NCBI RefSeq assembly: GCF_001429505.1
Contig: NZ_LMJW01000022.1
Location: 132,772 to 196,771, forward strand
Length of the DNA stretch: 64,000 nt
Direction: 5' to 3'
From: Allobosea sp. Root483D1
GTDB lineage: Bacteria; Pseudomonadota; Alphaproteobacteria; Rhizobiales; Beijerinckiaceae
A program made the translations under genes and the position numbers. This document shows positions 8,340 to 17,138 of the stretch, one piece after another. Under the pieces are notes generated by a model. It made no database searches. It was not told where the DNA came from and worked only from the letters and a program-made list of their open reading frames with translations. The first letter of the stretch is position 1. Each line of letters opens with the position of its first letter.

Positions 8340-10046
8340 ATGCAGCTTCCTGCGAACAACAGTCAGTTCGAAACCAAGATCGCGCCCGACCGGCGCGACG
8401 TGACCCAGCCGGCCGACCGCGCACTTGGCCGCGTGATCGCCTGCGCCGGCTCGCGCGCCACCATCGTGGCGAGCGCATCCGGGGCTGCGCCCGGTGCGCA
8501 GGATGGTTGCGCCATCGGTCGCCTCCTGTCGATCAACCTCGGGAAAAGCCGCATCGTCGGACTGGTCTACGAGATGCGTGCGCTGGAGCCGGTCTGGAAC
8601 GAGGCCGGAGCCAATGCGGTGGCGGTCGAGGTCGAGCTGCTCGGCGAGGTCGTCGACGGCGAGAGCGGTACCGCACGTTTCGAAAGCGGCATCACCACCT
8701 ATCCGCCGATCGGGACGCTGGCGCATCGCATCCGCTTGCGCGATCTGGAGCACATCCACGATCTCGGCCACCGCAAGGGCGTTGTCGTCGGCTGCCTGAC
8801 CCAGGATGCCGGCGTCGCGGCGAGCGTCGACATCGAGCGCCTGCTCACGCGCCATTTCGCCGTGCTCGGCACGACCGGCGTCGGCAAGTCGAGTGCCGTC
8901 GCGCTGATGCTGCGCAAGGCGGTCGCGGCCAAGCCGAATCTACGCGTGCTGATCCTCGATCCGCACAACGAATACGCCCACGCCTTCCCGGAGAACTCGG
9001 CCCGGATCGATGCGAGCACCGTCGATCTGCCGTTCTGGCTGTTCCGCTTCGAGGAGTTCGCCGACATCGTCTTCCGCGGCCGCCCGCCACTGGAGGACGA
9101 GGCCGAGATCCTGCGCGAGGTCATCGCCGTCGCCCGCAGCCGCTACCGCGTCGTCTCCCCCCAAGACATGGCGCGCGATCTCGGCAGCAGCGTACTGAAG
9201 CGGCCGCTGGACCTTGGCTCCGCGCGCAAGCCCGGCGAAACCGGCGGAACGGCCGAACTCGCGGCGCCCTATCGTCTCGCCGACCTTTTCGCTGCGATCG
9301 ACGAGCTGATCGGCTTGCACGAGTTGCGCTATCCTCGCACGACCCTGCGGGCGCTCAGGGTGCGGCTCGAGGCACTGCACGGCGATCCGCGCTATGGCTT
9401 CCTCTTCGCCCATGCCAACAGCATGGAGACGATCGCGCCGGTGATCAGCCAGATCTTCCGCGTGCCGCATCGGGGCCGTCCGATCACCGTGTTCCAGCTC
9501 GCCGGGCTGCCGTCGGAGGTGGTCAACGCGGTCGCCTCCAGCCTGGCGCGGCTCGCCTTCGATCTCGCCATGGCGAGCCACGGCAGCTACGAGATCCTGC
9601 TGCTTTGCGAGGAGGCCCACCGCTATGTGCCGCAGGACCCGGCGCTCGGCTTTGCGCCGACGCGCCAGGCCATCGCCCGCATCGCCAAGGAAGGGCGCAA
9701 ATACGGCGCCTATCTTGGCATCGTGACGCAGCGCCCGGGCGAGCTCGACCCGACCATCCTGTCGCAATGCTCGACCGTCTTCGCCATGCGCCTCGGCAAT
9801 GACCGCGACCAGGAGATCATACGCGCCGCGATCGCCGACGCCTCGGCCAGCACCATCGCCTTCCTCTCTTCGATCGGGAACCGCGAGGCGATCGCCTTCG
9901 GCGAGGCGGTGGCGACGACGATGCGCATGCGCTTCCTGGAACAACGGCCGGAGGAGCTGCCGGCCATGGCCGGCCGTCTGCCCTCGGAGGCCGACCGCCG
10001 CGAGCCCTTGGTCGAGGAACTCGTCGCACGCATGCGCGGGCTCTGA
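8340..10046 (+). CDS. HerA-like (DUF87) P-loop ATPase with HAS-barrel
   Basis: A 568-residue FtsK/HerA-superfamily ATPase. The N-terminal 100 residues (RALGRVIACAGSRATIVA) resemble the HAS-barrel; Walker A is AVLGTTGVGKSSAV near residue 176; VLILDPHNEYAHAF follows; Walker B with catalytic glutamate is EILLLCEEAHRYVP near 420; a sensor region is YLGIVTQRPGELDPTILSQC. HerA hexamers translocate DNA, usually with the nuclease NurA or an effector. No nuclease partner is adjacent. The start is uncertain: ATG 8340 or GTG 8277, neither with a good ribosome site. Single-gene unit between pdxJ and the azoreductase. Confidence 0.88.
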   Translation: MQLPANNSQFETKIAPDRRDVTQPADRALGRVIACAGSRATIVASASGAAPGAQDGCAIGRLLSINLGKSRIVGLVYEMRALEPVWNEAGANAVAVEVELLGEVVDGESGTARFESGITTYPPIGTLAHRIRLRDLEHIHDLGHRKGVVVGCLTQDAGVAASVDIERLLTRHFAVLGTTGVGKSSAVALMLRKAVAAKPNLRVLILDPHNEYAHAFPENSARIDASTVDLPFWLFRFEEFADIVFRGRPPLEDEAEILREVIAVARSRYRVVSPQDMARDLGSSVLKRPLDLGSARKPGETGGTAELAAPYRLADLFAAIDELIGLHELRYPRTTLRALRVRLEALHGDPRYGFLFAHANSMETIAPVISQIFRVPHRGRPITVFQLAGLPSEVVNAVASSLARLAFDLAMASHGSYEILLLCEEAHRYVPQDPALGFAPTRQAIARIAKEGRKYGAYLGIVTQRPGELDPTILSQCSTVFAMRLGNDRDQEIIRAAIADASASTIAFLSSIGNREAIAFGEAVATTMRMRFLEQRPEELPAMAGRLPSEADRREPLVEELVARMRGL

Positions 10047-10057
10047 CGCTCCGATCG

Positions 10058-10768
10058 TCAGGCCACTGCCAGAGCCGGCGCTGCTGCGTCTATCGCGTCG
10101 CGCGCAAGTTTCCCGACCAGCTCATCGACCGCGCTCTCGGCCGCGGAGATCGACGCCCGCAGGCGCTCATCGGCGAACTCGTCATATTCGATGGCGATCG
10201 AATGCGTGTCGGTCAGGCCGAGATAGGCCATCGGTACGGTGAGGCCACGTTCGACCAGGTTGATCTCTCCCAGGCGGCCGCCGGGATCGTAGCCGTAGTC
10301 GCCGCGCGAGGAGAGGATGACGAGCCGTTTGCCGGGCGACAGCATCGGCCAATAGGGCTCGCCCTGCCGGCTGCGGTCGAAGCCGAAGGTGACGCCGACG
10401 CGCACGACATTGTCCACCCAGGCCTTGAGCTGGGCGGGAAGACCGAAATTGTACATCGGTGCGCCGATCACGATTAGGTCGGCGCGCAGAAGCTCGTTGA
10501 TCAGGGCGTCGCTCTCGGCGAGCTGGGCCCGCGCTGCCTCGCTCCGCCGCTCGGGCCGGGTGAAGGCTGCCGCGATCCAGTCGCCGCTGACCGGCGAGGG
10601 CGGCTGCTGCCCGACATCGCGATAGGTCACGCTGTCCTGCGGCCGCGCAGCCTGCCAGCGCTCGATGAAGCGACTTGTCAGGCGGCGCGTATGCGATCCG
10701 CGAGGGTCGATCCCGGACAAGCCGGGGCGGGCGCTGGCGTCGATCTGGAGGATGTGAAGGGCCTGCAT
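10058..10768 (-). CDS. FMN-dependent NADH-azoreductase / flavodoxin-fold oxidoreductase
   Basis: Flavodoxin-fold NAD(P)H:quinone or azo reductase of the AzoR type, 236 residues. Seen: HILQIDASARPG at the FMN phosphate site, the family motif APMYNFGLPAQLKAWVDNVV, and SSRGDYGYDPGG. The ATG at 10768 is chosen because GGAG lies six bases before it; another in-frame ATG sits four codons upstream. Transcribed divergently from a LysR regulator with about 118 bp between starts, so regulation by that protein is likely. Substrate (quinone, azo dye or other) not determinable. Confidence 0.88.
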   Translation of the reverse strand: MQALHILQIDASARPGLSGIDPRGSHTRRLTSRFIERWQAARPQDSVTYRDVGQQPPSPVSGDWIAAAFTRPERRSEAARAQLAESDALINELLRADLIVIGAPMYNFGLPAQLKAWVDNVVRVGVTFGFDRSRQGEPYWPMLSPGKRLVILSSRGDYGYDPGGRLGEINLVERGLTVPMAYLGLTDTHSIAIEYDEFADERLRASISAAESAVDELVGKLARDAIDAAAPALAVA

Positions 10769-10886
10769 AACGATCTCCATGAAACCGAGTAGCTCATGCG
10801 AAGCTCTCGCTTTCCATCAGATAGGTCGCTATTCACCGCAACGACAAAGGCGAATTCCTCAGCTGATAGGTGAGGTCGTTTCATCT

Positions 10887-11774
10887 ATGACGAGCCCTCG
10901 CAAGCTTCCGCCATTGGCGTCGCTCCGTGCGTTCGAGGCGGCGGCCCGGCATCTGAGTTTCCGGAAGGCCGCTGACGAACTGGCCGTGACGCCGACTGCG
11001 GTCAGCCACCAGTTACGGCTGCTGGAGGCGACACTCGGCCTGCCGCTGTTCGAGCGGCATATCCGGCGCGTCTCGCTGACGCAGGCGGGCGCGCAGCTCT
11101 ATCCCGTGCTCAGGGAGGGGCTGGACAGTTTCGCGCGCGCCATCGCCGAGCTCTCTCTACAGCCCCAGCGCAGCGCGGTGACGATCAGTGCGACTACGCT
11201 CTTCACCGCCCGCCGCCTGATTCCGGCGCTGGGGCTCTTCCAGGCGCAATGGCCGCAATTCGCCTTGCGGCTGCATGCCTCGGACGAGGCCGTCGATCTG
11301 GCGAGCGGCGCCGCCGACATCGCTGTGCGGTACGGTGCAGGACCGTTCGTGGGCCTCACGTCCGAGGTCCTGTGCCAGGACCGCTTCGGCGTGGTCTGCA
11401 GCCCCGCGCTCGGCCTGCGCGACCCTGCCGATCTCACCGCCGCGACGCTGATCCATTCGGAGTGGTATCGCCAGGATTTGCAGCCGGATTGGCGGCGCTG
11501 GCAGGCCTTGGCGCAGGTGCCGGGGCTGAATGTCGATGCTGGCCTGCACATCACCGACGAAAGCCATGCCATCCAGGCGGCGGTTGCGGGGCAGGGCGTC
11601 GTCATCACCAGCCTGTTCCTGATCGAAGACGAGCTGGCGCGCGGCGTGCTCGTCCACCCGTTCGGCCCGGTGATCGAAGGGCACCATTATCACCTGGTCG
11701 CCACCGAGCGGAACATGGCCAGCGCCGATGTCGAGGCCGTCCGGCAGTGGCTGAAGGCGGTGGCGGCGTCATGA
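10887..11774 (+). CDS. LysR-family transcriptional regulator (GcvA-like)
   Basis: It has 295 residues. The N-terminal winged helix shows LPPLASLRAFEAAARHLSF, KAADELAVTPTAVSHQLRLL and PLFERHIRRVSLTQAG, the GcvA-type LysR signature. The remainder is a periplasmic-binding-like effector domain. The ATG at 10887 fits an AGGTGAGG site; the 36-residue upstream extension is rejected. Divergent from the azoreductase, its probable target. Two GATAGGT heptamers lie in the shared promoter region near 10820 and 10865. Confidence 0.93.
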   Translation: MTSPRKLPPLASLRAFEAAARHLSFRKAADELAVTPTAVSHQLRLLEATLGLPLFERHIRRVSLTQAGAQLYPVLREGLDSFARAIAELSLQPQRSAVTISATTLFTARRLIPALGLFQAQWPQFALRLHASDEAVDLASGAADIAVRYGAGPFVGLTSEVLCQDRFGVVCSPALGLRDPADLTAATLIHSEWYRQDLQPDWRRWQALAQVPGLNVDAGLHITDESHAIQAAVAGQGVVITSLFLIEDELARGVLVHPFGPVIEGHHYHLVATERNMASADVEAVRQWLKAVAAS

Positions 11775-11897
11775 TCCGGGCGAGGTGTATCGACGCTGTC
11801 AGCAAGCCGGTTCAAAACCTTGCATCCGCAGCGCGCAGCCTGTATGAGCGCCGTTCAACCTTTCCATCGCATCGCGCACGATCAGAAGGAGCCGCGA

Positions 11898-12287
11898 ATG
11901 GCTCGCGTCACCGTTGAGGACTGCATCGACAAGGTCGAGAACCGCTTCGAGCTGGTTCTGCTCGCGAGCCATCGCGCCCGCATGATCGCTTCGGGCTCCT
12001 CGATTCTCGTCCAGCGCGACAACGACAAGAACCCGGTCGTCGCCCTGCGCGAGATCGCCGACGAGAAGCTCACCCCCGAGGATCTCAAGGAAGACCTGAT
12101 CCACTCGCTGCAGAAGCATGTCGAGGTCGACGAGCCGGAGGCCGACACTGTGCCGCTGCTGACCTCGCAGTCGCATGTCGCCACCCCCGATTCGGAGGTT
12201 CAGTTCGACCGGATGAGCGAAGACGACCTGCTGCGCGGCCTCGACGGCCTCGTGCCGCCGACCGAGAGCGCCGACGACGAGGATTGA
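11898..12287 (+). CDS. rpoZ: RNA polymerase omega subunit
   Basis: Binds and stabilises the beta' subunit of RNA polymerase; in proteobacteria it also contributes to the ppGpp site. Seen: ARVTVEDCIDKVENRFELVL, ASHRARMIASGS, NPVVALREIAD. It is 129 residues with an acidic C-terminal extension typical of alphaproteobacterial omega. AAGGAG sits seven bases before the ATG. A strong terminator follows at 12317 before rsh, so rpoZ and rsh are probably separate units here despite their classic pairing. Confidence 0.97.
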   Translation: MARVTVEDCIDKVENRFELVLLASHRARMIASGSSILVQRDNDKNPVVALREIADEKLTPEDLKEDLIHSLQKHVEVDEPEADTVPLLTSQSHVATPDSEVQFDRMSEDDLLRGLDGLVPPTESADDED

Positions 12288-12316
12288 GCCTTCGGAAAGC
12301 GTTGACGATATCTGCT

Positions 12317-12342
12317 AAAGCCCGGCTCTGCCGGGCTTTTTT
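12317..12342 (+). terminator. Rho-independent terminator after rpoZ
   Basis: AAAGCCCGG-CTCTG-CCGGGCTTT forms a 9-bp stem with a 5-base loop followed by further T residues, 30 bases past the rpoZ stop. Confidence 0.9.
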
Positions 12343-12453
12343 CATGCCCGACACGCGTCGATACGTCTTGCCGCAGGGCCGATGACATGGCGATACTGAA
12401 TGAATTCAATTGAACACGAATCCCCCTGAACTGAGCGTCGGAGTACGGCCCGC

Positions 12454-14664
12454 ATGGGCATGATGCGGCAATATGAGCTTGTCGACCGGGTCAAGCGCTA
12501 CAACCCGAACACCGACGAGGAGCTGCTCAACCGCGCCTATGTCTACGCCATGCGTGCGCATGGCACGCAGAAACGTGCCTCGGGCGACCCGTTCTTCGCC
12601 CATCCGCTCGAAGTCGCGGCGATCCTGACCGAGCTCAAGCTCGACGACGCCACCATCGTCGCCGCCGTCCTGCACGACACGGTCGAGGACACCGAGGCGA
12701 CGCTGGAGGAGATCGAGACCCTGTTCGGGCCCGATATCCGCCGCCTCGTCGACGGGCTGACCAAGATTAAGAAGCTCGACCTCGTCTCGAAGAAGGCGGC
12801 GCAGGGCGAGAACTTCCGCAAGCTACTGCTCGCCATCGTCGACGACATCCGCGTGCTCCTGGTCAAGCTCGCCGACCGGCTGCACAACATGCGCACGCTG
12901 CACTATGTGCCGCCCGAGAAGCGCCTGCGCGTCGCCGAGGAGACGATCGAGATCTATGCGCCGCTCGCCGGCCGTATGGGCATGCAGGAGCTGCGTGAGG
13001 AGCTGGAGGAGCTCGCCTTCCGCCATATCAAGCCGGAAGCGCACGCCACCATCACCAAGCGGCTGGAAGAGGTGACGCAGCGCGAAGGCAAGGTCATCGG
13101 CGAGATCGAGAGCGACCTCAAGACCAAGCTCGCCGAGCGCGGCATCGAGGCGCAGGTCTATGGAAGGCGCAAGCGGCCCTATTCGATCTGGAAGAAGATG
13201 GAGCGCAAATCCGTCTCCTTCGAGCAGCTCTCCGACATCTTCGGCTTCCGCGTCATCATCGACAAGCCGGAGGACTGCTACCGCGTGCTCGGCATCGTCC
13301 ACATGACCTGGCCGATGGTGCCGGGCCGCTACAAGGACTACATCTCGACGCCGAAGCAGAACGACTACCGCTCGCTGCACACCACCGTCGTCGGCCCCGG
13401 CCGCCAGCGCGTCGAATTGCAGATCCGCACCGACGGGATGGACCGTGTCGCCGAATTCGGCATTGCCGCCCATGCCCGCTACAAGGACGGGCGCACGGCC
13501 GGTGTCATTGCCGCCGCCGATGAGAGCCGCGCCTATCAATGGCTGCGCCGCACCGTCGATCTGCTGGCCGAGGGCGATAATCCGGAGGAGTTCCTCGAGC
13601 ACACCAAGCTCGAGCTCTTCCACGATCAGGTCTTCTGCTTCACGCCCAAGGGCCGCCTGATCGCTCTGCCGCGTGGGGCGACGCCGATCGATTTTGCCTA
13701 TGCCGTCCACACCGATGTCGGCAACACCGCCGTCGGCGCCAAGATCAACGGCCGGATCGCGCCGCTGCTGACCGAGCTGCAGAACGGCGACGAGGTCGAG
13801 ATCACCCGCGCCGAGGGCCAGGCCCCACCGGCTGCGTGGGAATCGCTGGTGGTGACCGGCAAGGCCCGTGCCGCCATCCGCCGCGCCACGCGTGTCGCCG
13901 TGCGCCGGCAATATGCCGGGCTCGGCCGCCAGATCCTCGAGCGCGCCTTCATGCGGGCCGAACGGGTCTTCTCCGATGAGAAGCTGAAAGCCGCGTTGAA
14001 GCGGCTCGCACGCACGGCCGTCGACGACGTCTTCGCCGCCGTTGGGCGCGGCGAGATGTTCTCCGGCGACGTGGTGCGGGCGGTCTATCCCGACCTCGAA
14101 CCGGAGAAGCGCAGCTCCGGCGACGTCAAGACGCCACCGGGCAAGGGCTGGTTCGAATTGCGCCAGGGCGAGAACCTCAAATTCAAGCTCCCGGACGAGG
14201 CGCCGGGCAGCGACGCCATCCCGATCCGCGGCCTCGGCGGCGACCTGCCGGTGCGCTTCGCGCCGGGCGGCGGCGCCGTCCCGGGCGACCGCATCGTCGG
14301 CATCCTGACGCCGGGCGAGGCGGTGACGATCTATCCGATCCAGTCGCCCTCGCTCGCCGCCTTCGACAACGAGCCGGAACGCTGGCTCGACGTGCGCTGG
14401 GACCTCGACGACAAGCGCCCGCAGCGCTTCCCGGCGCGCATTCAGCTCAACTCGATCAACGAGCCCGGCTCGCTCGCCCAGATCACCACCACCATCGCCG
14501 AGCACGATGGCAATATCGACGCGGTCTCGATGATCCGTCCGACGCCGGACTTCACCGACGTCACCATCGACCTGACGGTCTGGGACTTGAAGCACCTCAG
14601 CGCCATCATCAGCGAACTGCGCGAGAAGCGGGTGATCAGCCGGGTCGAGCGCGTGGTGGCGTAA
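12454..14664 (+). CDS. rsh: Bifunctional (p)ppGpp synthetase/hydrolase (Rsh)
   Basis: Makes and degrades the alarmone (p)ppGpp. It has 736 residues with the full long-RSH layout: an HD hydrolase (HPLEVAAIL, VLHDTVEDTEAT, LVKLADRLHNMRTL), a synthetase (KRPYSIWKKME, DIFGFRVIID, PGRYKDYISTPKQNDYRSLH), TGS (FCFTPKGRLIALPRGATPID) and a C-terminal ACT domain (SLAQITTTIAEHDGNIDAVS). Both catalytic domains look intact, as expected for the single alphaproteobacterial Rsh. The start may be 12454 or an in-frame ATG 6-9 bases later. Confidence 0.97.
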   Translation: MGMMRQYELVDRVKRYNPNTDEELLNRAYVYAMRAHGTQKRASGDPFFAHPLEVAAILTELKLDDATIVAAVLHDTVEDTEATLEEIETLFGPDIRRLVDGLTKIKKLDLVSKKAAQGENFRKLLLAIVDDIRVLLVKLADRLHNMRTLHYVPPEKRLRVAEETIEIYAPLAGRMGMQELREELEELAFRHIKPEAHATITKRLEEVTQREGKVIGEIESDLKTKLAERGIEAQVYGRRKRPYSIWKKMERKSVSFEQLSDIFGFRVIIDKPEDCYRVLGIVHMTWPMVPGRYKDYISTPKQNDYRSLHTTVVGPGRQRVELQIRTDGMDRVAEFGIAAHARYKDGRTAGVIAAADESRAYQWLRRTVDLLAEGDNPEEFLEHTKLELFHDQVFCFTPKGRLIALPRGATPIDFAYAVHTDVGNTAVGAKINGRIAPLLTELQNGDEVEITRAEGQAPPAAWESLVVTGKARAAIRRATRVAVRRQYAGLGRQILERAFMRAERVFSDEKLKAALKRLARTAVDDVFAAVGRGEMFSGDVVRAVYPDLEPEKRSSGDVKTPPGKGWFELRQGENLKFKLPDEAPGSDAIPIRGLGGDLPVRFAPGGGAVPGDRIVGILTPGEAVTIYPIQSPSLAAFDNEPERWLDVRWDLDDKRPQRFPARIQLNSINEPGSLAQITTTIAEHDGNIDAVSMIRPTPDFTDVTIDLTVWDLKHLSAIISELREKRVISRVERVVA

Positions 14665-14671
14665 GGAAGCG

Positions 14672-15514
14672 TCACCCCGCCCGGAACGCCGCCGCGAGCT
14701 CCCTGACGAAGGCGTTGGCGCGCGGCGTCGCGACATTGCTGCGCAGCACGACCTCGAAGCTGTCGAGCGCCGGCAGTCCCCACTCCGGCCCAAGATCGAC
14801 CGCCCCGCGCGGCGCGATCCGCGCCGCCAATGGCGAGACGCCGAGCCCGCCTTCGACCGCCGCCAGCACCGCCGCCATGCCGCCGCCGATGAAGGCCTCG
14901 CGCCAGGGCAGGCCGGCGCTGTCGAGCGCATCCATGGCGTGGCGGCGCAAACGGCATTCCGGCATCAGGCTGACCAGCGGCACCGGCCCGTCTGGCTTCG
15001 CCAGCGAAGGCGCGCCGAACCAGCCGAAGGCGTCGCGCCGCAGCACCTCGCCGGTACGTCCAGAGCCCAGCCGGCGGATCACCGCGACATCGAGTTCGCC
15101 GCGCTCGAATGCCGTATCGAGCGCTGCCGATGGCTCGATGCGTAGCCCGATCACCAGCGAGGGGTCGTGCTTGGCGAGCCGCGCCAGCAGGGCGGGGGCA
15201 TCGGCCCCGACAGCCTGCTCGCTGATGCCGATGGTGATCTTCTCCTGGACCTGCTGGAAGGAGGTGAGCGCGCGCTCATGCGCCGCCATCAGCTCGCGCG
15301 CCGCCGGCAGGAAGCGCTCGCCCTCGGCGGTCAGCCGGACGAGGCGCGGATGCCGCTGCAGCAGCAACTGGCCGAGCGCCTCTTCCAGCTTCTTGATCCG
15401 TGTGCTGATCAGGGATTGCGCCGTGCCGAGCGCCTCGGCGGCGCGGGTGAAGCTGGAGAGTTCGGCGGCACGCAGGAAGGCGCTGACGCCGTCGAGGTCG
15501 AGGGTGCTGCTCAT
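14672..15514 (-). CDS. LysR-family transcriptional regulator
   Basis: A 280-residue LysR protein with winged-helix motif FLRAAELSSFTRAAEALGTA, SLISTRIKKLEEALG and RHPRLVRLTAEGERFLPAARE. Its C-terminal half is the co-inducer-binding domain. The ATG at 15514 is chosen because the upstream 21 residues are not LysR-like. It ends eight bases from the rsh stop and is divergent from the tautomerase gene, which is its likely target through the ATC-rich promoter region at 15531-15556. Confidence 0.92.
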   Translation of the reverse strand: MSSTLDLDGVSAFLRAAELSSFTRAAEALGTAQSLISTRIKKLEEALGQLLLQRHPRLVRLTAEGERFLPAARELMAAHERALTSFQQVQEKITIGISEQAVGADAPALLARLAKHDPSLVIGLRIEPSAALDTAFERGELDVAVIRRLGSGRTGEVLRRDAFGWFGAPSLAKPDGPVPLVSLMPECRLRRHAMDALDSAGLPWREAFIGGGMAAVLAAVEGGLGVSPLAARIAPRGAVDLGPEWGLPALDSFEVVLRSNVATPRANAFVRELAAAFRAG

Positions 15515-15530
15515 GATAGATCGCAATTTG

Positions 15531-15556
15531 AGATCACTGATATCATCAGAGATAGT
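15531..15556. promoter_or_regulatory. Probable LysR operator between LysR and tautomerase genes
   Basis: AT-rich island in GC-rich surroundings with ATCACTGATATCATCAGAGA; it contains the perfect TGATATCA palindrome (15538-15545) and flanking ATC/GAT half-sites, the kind of dyad recognised by LysR proteins. It lies 17-42 bases before the LysR start and about 75-100 before the tautomerase. Confidence 0.5.
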
Positions 15557-15630
15557 ATTTTCAGATCCAATGAACAAGCCTAGCTTCAGGACGTCGGCGG
15601 CAGAGACCGCCCCGCCCTATGGAGCCTGTC

Positions 15631-16014
15631 ATGCCTCTGATCCGGATTTCGATGCGTCGTGGCCGCCCGGCCTCGCATCCCGCCGCCATCGTCGATGGCG
15701 TCTATCGCGCTTTGCGCGCTACTTATGAGGTGCCGGAGAACGACCTCTTCGCCGTGGTGCACCAGCACGAGGCCGAGGAGTTCATCTTCGACAACAACTA
15801 TTTCGGCTTCAACCGCAGCGACGCTTTGGTGATCATCCAGCTTACTGTCGCCAATACCCGCGGCGTCACCCAGAAGAAGGCGCTCTACGCGGCCATTGCC
15901 GAGAATTTGCAGAAGGAGCCGGGGTTGCGGCCCGACGACATCTTCATCAACCTCGTCGAGGTCAAGCGCGAGGACTGGTCGTTCGGTGGTGGCGTCGCGC
16001 AATACGTGGCGTAA
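15631..16014 (+). CDS. Tautomerase family protein
   Basis: A 127-residue protein of the Tautomerase_2/4-oxalocrotonate tautomerase superfamily. Translation from the ATG at 15631, with GGAG seven bases upstream, gives MPLIRISMRRG, so the catalytic Pro1 is exposed after Met removal. Further family segments are FIFDNNYFGFNRSDALVIIQ, VTQKKALYAAIAENL and DIFINLVEVKREDWSFG. The physiological substrate is unknown. Divergently paired with a LysR regulator. Confidence 0.9.
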   Translation: MPLIRISMRRGRPASHPAAIVDGVYRALRATYEVPENDLFAVVHQHEAEEFIFDNNYFGFNRSDALVIIQLTVANTRGVTQKKALYAAIAENLQKEPGLRPDDIFINLVEVKREDWSFGGGVAQYVA

Positions 16015-16038
16015 TTACTGGGCGAAGAACCGCGGGGA

Positions 16039-16180
16039 ACCCTCTCCCATAGGGAGAGGGCAGGGTGAGGGGTAGGCCCTGTGACCAGTTCCGCGAGCGC
16101 CCAACGCGCTGACGAGTTCAAGCTCACGATTCCCCTCCCGAACACCTCACCCCTACCCCTCTCCTTCCAGGAGAGGGGGT
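16039..16180. repeat. CT/GA-rich inverted intergenic repeat (family D)
   Basis: Two hairpin-forming halves separated by about 65 bases: CCCTCTCCCATAGGGAGAGGG at 16041-16060 followed by GGTGAGG, and CCTCACCCCTACCCCTCTCC-type sequence ending in CCAGGAGAGGGGG at 16145-16179. The halves face each other. This is a widespread proteobacterial intergenic repeat type. It sits between the tautomerase stop and recO. Confidence 0.7.
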
Positions 16181-16254
16181 CCCGCGCTTTTGCTGACATC
16201 CTTCAGCGCGGAGGCACTGGAAACTCACCCCTCATTGCCCCTAACTCTCCCCGC

Positions 16255-16983
16255 ATGGAGTGGAGCGACGAAGGCACCATCATCGGCGTCAGGCGGCATG
16301 GCGAGAGCGCCGTGATCCTGGAGGTGATGACGCGCGAGCATGGCCGCCATCTCGGCCTCGTTCGCGGCGGCCGCTCCAGCAAGCAGCAGCCGGTACTGCA
16401 GCCCGGCAATCTCGTCTCGCTGACCTGGCGAGCGCGGCTCGACGAGCATCTCGGCGAATACAAGATCGAGCTCCTGACCTCGCACGCGGCGCGTTTGATG
16501 GCCCAGCCGGTCGCGCTCTACGGGCTCGCCAATGTCGCCGGCCTGCTGCGCCTGCTGCCGGAGCGCGATCCGCATCCCGGCCTCTATGAGGGCCTGGCGG
16601 TGCTGCTCGCCCATCTCGACGAGATCGCGATCGCGCCGGCGCTGATGGTGCGCTTCGAGCTCGCCATGCTGTCGGAACTCGGCTACGGGCTCTCACTTGA
16701 ACGCTGCGCGGTCACCGGCCTGCGCGAGGATTTGAGCCACGTCTCGCCGAAATCCGGCAAGGCGGTCAGTCGCAAGGCCGCCGAGCCCTATCTCGACCGG
16801 CTCCTCGCTTTGCCGGCCTTCCTGAGTGAGGGGCAGGGCGCGCGCCAGCCGGTGCCGGCCGAGATCGCCGCCGGCTTCGCATTGACCGGCTTTTTCCTGC
16901 GCCGCGACCTCTACGAGGCGCGCGGCCTGCAGGAGCCGCCGGAGCGGGCCCGCCTGCTGGAGCTGGCGGCGAGAATCCACTGA
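16255..16983 (+). CDS. recO: DNA repair protein RecO
   Basis: RecFOR-pathway mediator that anneals ssDNA and loads RecA, 242 residues. The N-terminal OB fold begins MEWSDEGTIIGVRRHGESAV and contains EHGRHLGLVRGG; the C-terminal helical region includes LMVRFELAMLSELGYGLSLE and a degenerate metal-binding segment (CAVTGLREDLSHVSPKSG) that lacks a four-cysteine cluster. The ATG at 16255 is chosen; the upstream in-frame extension runs into the repeat. parC follows, as in many alphaproteobacteria. Confidence 0.94.
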   Translation: MEWSDEGTIIGVRRHGESAVILEVMTREHGRHLGLVRGGRSSKQQPVLQPGNLVSLTWRARLDEHLGEYKIELLTSHAARLMAQPVALYGLANVAGLLRLLPERDPHPGLYEGLAVLLAHLDEIAIAPALMVRFELAMLSELGYGLSLERCAVTGLREDLSHVSPKSGKAVSRKAAEPYLDRLLALPAFLSEGQGARQPVPAEIAAGFALTGFFLRRDLYEARGLQEPPERARLLELAARIH

Positions 16984-17138
16984 TTTCCGCTGGTTTTCGG
17001 GCGCCGGCGCTTTGCGCCGCTTGCATCCGGACGGCATCGTTGCATCAAGTGATTCGTGTCCTTATTCCCTCGTCTCGAGAGGTCTGGACCAGTGCCGGCC
17101 TCAAGCAGGGCCGCGTGTCGAACTAGGTTGGTAGAAGC

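Noticed and set aside
12823..14931. 702-residue minus-strand ORF antisense to rsh
   Set aside because: It is the antisense shadow of a high-GC gene: composition is Asp/Arg/Ala-rich without domains, and rsh on the plus strand has complete, well-known motifs.
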